This document shows positions 6,261-6,275 of a DNA stretch of 6,275 bases, in pieces. Origin of the DNA: Mycobacterium sp. GTDB taxonomy: Bacteria > Actinomycetota > Actinomycetes > Mycobacteriales > Mycobacteriaceae. The position numbers were made by a program, and so were the translations under genes. The notes below the pieces were generated by a model. That model was given only the letters and a program-made list of their open reading frames with translations. It made no database searches and was not told the origin of the DNA. Where the stretch lies: NCBI GenBank assembly GCA_025965815.1, contig JAOPWF010000858.1, positions 1 to 6,275 on the forward strand, given 5' to 3'. Positions within the stretch are counted from its first letter, which is position 1; every line of letters starts with the position of its first letter.

Positions 6261-6275
6261 CTACGCCAGCCGCGG

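Noticed and set aside
1..6275. CRISPR array, tRNA/rRNA genes, insertion sequence, defence or other new system
   Set aside because: No regularly spaced repeats, no RNA-gene signatures, no transposase and no inverted terminal repeats were seen; all intact genes belong to common families.

Overview
The window is GC-rich throughout and reads as chromosomal DNA from an actinobacterium, most likely Mycobacterium or Mycolicibacterium. The reasons are the base composition, tight ATGA/GTGA stop-start overlaps, a TANNNT -10 box placed exactly for a leaderless start, an ABC exporter pair resembling the M. tuberculosis Rv1218c/Rv1217c type, and a remnant of an F420/flavin LLM-type oxidoreductase. Family assignments come from reading motifs; no database search was made.

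Bases 1-2843 hold a translationally coupled, plus-strand run of membrane and transport genes. It starts with the 3' end of an AI-2E family membrane protein, whose start lies left of the window. Next is a 305-aa ABC ATPase, then a 545-aa two-lobed ABC-2-type permease. The stop of each gene overlaps the start of the next as ATGA. The ATPase has a conspicuous change: the Walker A Ser/Thr after the lysine is proline. Bases 2864-3601 encode a secreted class B-type HAD acid phosphatase with its own predicted leaderless promoter.

Bases 3722-5526 hold a two-gene redox operon: a zinc-dependent medium-chain alcohol dehydrogenase, overlapped by GTGA with a short-chain dehydrogenase/reductase. A good Shine-Dalgarno and a plausible -10 box precede it. 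The pair probably carries out linked oxidation/reduction steps, but the substrate cannot be read from the sequence.

Bases 5540-6260 are a gene graveyard. On the minus strand lies the C-terminal third of an LLM-type oxidoreductase, with two frame breaks. Abutting it head to head, on the plus strand, lie pieces of an APH-like phosphotransferase that has lost its start, most of its middle including the catalytic HGD region, and a short stretch near the C-terminus. The simplest reading is two formerly divergent genes whose 5' ends were removed by one deletion near base 5880, followed by further small deletions. I found no CRISPR array, RNA gene, insertion sequence or clearly new system; the most notable signals are the altered Walker A motif and the fused remnants.
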